From contig CACWFY010000044.1 in assembly GCA_902760345.1 (NCBI GenBank), positions 1 through 34,259 of the forward strand: a stretch of 34,259 nt of DNA, given 5' to 3'. Both the position numbers and the translations under genes were made by a program. Under the pieces are notes generated by a model. It was not told where the DNA came from. It did not search any database and saw only the letters and a list, made by a program, of their open reading frames with translations. This DNA is from an uncultured Bacteroidales bacterium (GTDB taxonomy: Bacteria; Bacteroidota; Bacteroidia; Bacteroidales; Bacteroidaceae). Shown here one piece after another: positions 32,547 to 34,259 of this stretch. Positions within the stretch are counted from its first letter, which is position 1. Every line of letters starts with the position of its first letter.

Positions 32547-34026
32547 TTTTTGAAGTTTCTGTATTACACATTGTTCTTAACTCCCCATGATCCTTTCCCA
32601 ATATCTCTCGTGCCAAGCGAGTAAGTTCGTCGGTGTCTATTTTCTCCAACGTCACGACTTCTGGTTCAAGATCGAGCAGGAACTGCATATATGTGGGGAG
32701 GGTCAGGAGATCGCCATCGCGGCCTATGTTGTAGTCGCCAAACTTGATGAAATGCTTCACGCCGTATTTCTCGGGATGTTTCCTAACGGTGGAGATGCTT
32801 TTGGCCTGTGCTGTTTTGGCTTTCACCTCTACAGGCACACACTCGCCCTTGTAGCGGATGAGGAAATCCAGCTCCATACCGGAGTCTTTCTGAAGGTAGT
32901 AGAGGCTTTGGCCTTTTTTGATAAGCGTATCAGCCATCAGATTCTCATAGATGGCTCCTTTGAAACCACCCAGATTGCCTTGCAGAATGTCGGCCCTTGT
33001 AGCACCGCCCAACATCGCAACGAGCATTCCAATGTCGGCGGTATAGACCTTGAACACATTGTCTATCGCGTTGCCCTCCAACGGCAGGCCGGTAATGTTG
33101 GAGTTGTAGCATCGGCGAATGATGTCGGCATCTTCCAACCATTGCAGCGAGTCTTTGTAGAACACACCACGACCGCCACTCTCTACTTTAGAGTACTGGT
33201 ACTTTTTATTTTCTTTGGCCAGTTGCTTAGGGATGGCATTGAAGCAGGCACGAATGTGGGGTTTGTCCTTGTCTTCGGCATACTTCACCATATCCGAACG
33301 ATACTCCTTGAGGATGGATTTCCAAACCTCGTTCACCTCATTCATGTTCCCCGTCTCTATCAGGGCATTGACAGCAGCAGGGAGTCCGCCTACGGCAACA
33401 TAACGGTACAGCAGCGTTTTCATGGCCACATGGATGCCCTCTGGTACGGGTTTCTCCTCTGCCAGACAACGCTTCAGCACATCGATGATTTCCTCGCTCA
33501 TGTTGTTTGCCCAAAGGAACTCCTCAAAGTCGAGCGGGTACATCTCGACAATCTGTTCATAGCCCACAGGAACTGAATTACTGCCCTTATTCTGCTTGGC
33601 AACTTTTCTTGTGCGCTTCTTTTTTTCATCCTGGCCGTAGCCCTGCACACCAAGCAACGAACCAGTGGCAATGATGTCATAGCGACCATCCTCCTTGAAG
33701 AATTTCAGACTTGTGCGGGCTTCAGGGCAGTCCTGAATCTCGTCGAGAATAATGCACGTCTCGCCAGGAACAAACTTGGCATTGCGCATCTGAGCCGACA
33801 AGTTGAGGATGATGGTGTCGGCATCCTTAGACCCGTAAAAGGCCGTCTTTCTTTCCTCTTGCTTGAAGAAGTTGATATAAACAACGTGCTCATAGTTCTC
33901 TTCAGCAAACTGCTGTGCAATGAAGGTCTTACCGCATTGGCGTATACCCATTATAACCAGCGGCTTGTGGTTCGGACGCTCTTTCCACTCTTTTAATGTC
34001 CCTGTTATTCTTCTTCTTAGTGCCAT
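32536..34026 (-). CDS. AAA ATPase with C-terminal DUF4143 domain
   Basis: 496 residues of the widespread AAA_14/DUF4143 ATPase family. Walker A is GIRQCGKT (27-34), Walker B CIILDEIQD (91-99), and the sensor-like IIATGSLLGV follows. Residues about 225-420 form the DUF4143 region, ending in a PD-(D/E)xK-like GMELDFLIRYKGECVPVEVKAK motif, suggesting a nuclease-like fold. Such proteins are abundant in Bacteroidetes accessory regions; their role is unproven, with suggestions ranging from mobile-element partner to defence. Its stop codon lies within a REP-like element. Both REP-like copies and a repeated 19-mer frame the gene. Confidence 0.88.
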   Translation of the reverse strand: MALRRRITGTLKEWKERPNHKPLVIMGIRQCGKTFIAQQFAEENYEHVVYINFFKQEERKTAFYGSKDADTIILNLSAQMRNAKFVPGETCIILDEIQDCPEARTSLKFFKEDGRYDIIATGSLLGVQGYGQDEKKKRTRKVAKQNKGSNSVPVGYEQIVEMYPLDFEEFLWANNMSEEIIDVLKRCLAEEKPVPEGIHVAMKTLLYRYVAVGGLPAAVNALIETGNMNEVNEVWKSILKEYRSDMVKYAEDKDKPHIRACFNAIPKQLAKENKKYQYSKVESGGRGVFYKDSLQWLEDADIIRRCYNSNITGLPLEGNAIDNVFKVYTADIGMLVAMLGGATRADILQGNLGGFKGAIYENLMADTLIKKGQSLYYLQKDSGMELDFLIRYKGECVPVEVKAKTAQAKSISTVRKHPEKYGVKHFIKFGDYNIGRDGDLLTLPTYMQFLLDLEPEVVTLEKIDTDELTRLAREILGKDHGELRTMCNTETSKSDQ

Positions 34027-34044
34027 AATACATCAATTTTGGTG

Positions 34045-34075
34045 CAAAGATACATTTTTCCAGCGACTTTTGCAA
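34045..34075 (-). promoter_or_regulatory. Promoter of the AAA/DUF4143 gene
   Basis: Minus strand TTG (34073-34075), 20-nt spacer, TATCTTTG (34045-34052), 18 bp upstream of the start codon. The first 19-bp direct repeat covers the spacer. Confidence 0.75.
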
Positions 34076-34104
34076 TAGTTGATGTCATTTTTCCAGCGAC
34101 TTTT
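34053..34104. repeat. Two 19-bp direct repeats over the AAA gene promoter
   Basis: CATTTTTCCAGCGACTTTT occurs exactly at 34053-34071 and 34086-34104, 33 bp apart (about three helical turns). The first copy fills the promoter spacer, so a bound protein would be placed to repress or activate. Confidence 0.75.
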
Positions 34105-34143
34105 AACTATTTTAATGCTTTTTCCCTAGTGTATTTCTTATTA

Positions 34144-34177
34144 GATCATGGGGTCGGTTGATCATGGGGTCGGTTCT
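34144..34177. repeat. Tandem REP-like element upstream of the AAA gene
   Basis: Two head-to-tail copies of GATCATGGGGTCGGTT (34144-34159 and 34160-34175), the second followed by CT as at 32536-32537. The rest of the window to 34259 is AT-rich and I see no gene in it. Confidence 0.75.
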
Positions 34178-34259
34178 TCTATGTTGCAAACCAAATAATT
34201 GGTCCATCTTTTAGCATTGTTTAATCGTTTTATTGTTGTTTTTACTTTAATTTACACAT

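Overview
The window looks like the chromosome of a Bacteroidales bacterium, most likely Prevotella or a close relative (inference). Supporting signs are Bacteroidetes-type promoters (TTG, about 19-20 nt, TAnnTTTG), little sign of Shine-Dalgarno sequences, HU-HIG type DNA-binding proteins with a 'smalltalk' micro-protein, BspA-like leucine-rich-repeat surface proteins, a TonB/ExbB/ExbD/ExbD cluster, DUF4831, and a START-like/LptF-G/RibBA gene order. Core genes use GC-rich codons. Several accessory genes are clearly more AT-rich.

Layout. 1-3.4 kb (minus strand): an S24/LexA-like peptidase preceded by a BspA-like gene that is broken by a frameshift inside its repeats. 3.4-5.3 kb: a repeat-containing spacer, two tandem HU-like genes, a 35-residue smalltalk ORF and tRNA-Met(CAT). 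5.4-9.1 kb: START-like protein, a long LptF/LptG-type permease and bifunctional RibBA. 9.1-13.2 kb: an AT-rich insert with a nucleotidyltransferase/HEPN pair, a BspA-like gene with a strongly palindromic leader, and a gene remnant. 13.2-20.0 kb: aminotransferase, then exbB-exbD-exbD-tonB-pstS-like-TPR as one co-directional cluster. 20.0-22.7 kb (minus): DUF4831 protein and the NAD(P)HX repair enzyme. 22.7-29.4 kb: hpt, adk, obgE, a lipoprotein-type M23 peptidase, and a fusion of two receiver-like domains with a PEP/pyruvate-binding ATP-grasp domain. 29.4-34.3 kb: accessory region with a truncated defence-like operon (HNH nuclease plus the tail of an upstream partner), a third BspA-like gene, a stub of an IS110-type transposase, and an AAA/DUF4143 ATPase, with recurring palindromic GGGGTCGGTTCT elements at the boundaries.

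How the genes work together. The central part is housekeeping: envelope (LPS export, TonB energisation, M23 peptidase), cofactors (riboflavin, NAD(P)HX repair), nucleotides (hpt, adk) and ribosome assembly (obgE). The accessory islands carry surface adhesin-like proteins, a toxin-antitoxin-like pair, a possible anti-phage remnant and mobile-element debris.

Most notable observations: (1) the ExbB homologue seems to lack its last transmembrane helix through a clean in-frame gap; (2) gene stubs end exactly at palindromic REP-like elements; (3) a nested long palindrome forms the leader of the second BspA-like gene; (4) a perfect 15-bp hairpin lies inside the signal-peptide codons of the PstS-like gene; (5) the receiver/receiver/ATP-grasp fusion lacks the PEP-synthase catalytic His domain. 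All family assignments come from reading motifs; no database search was run.
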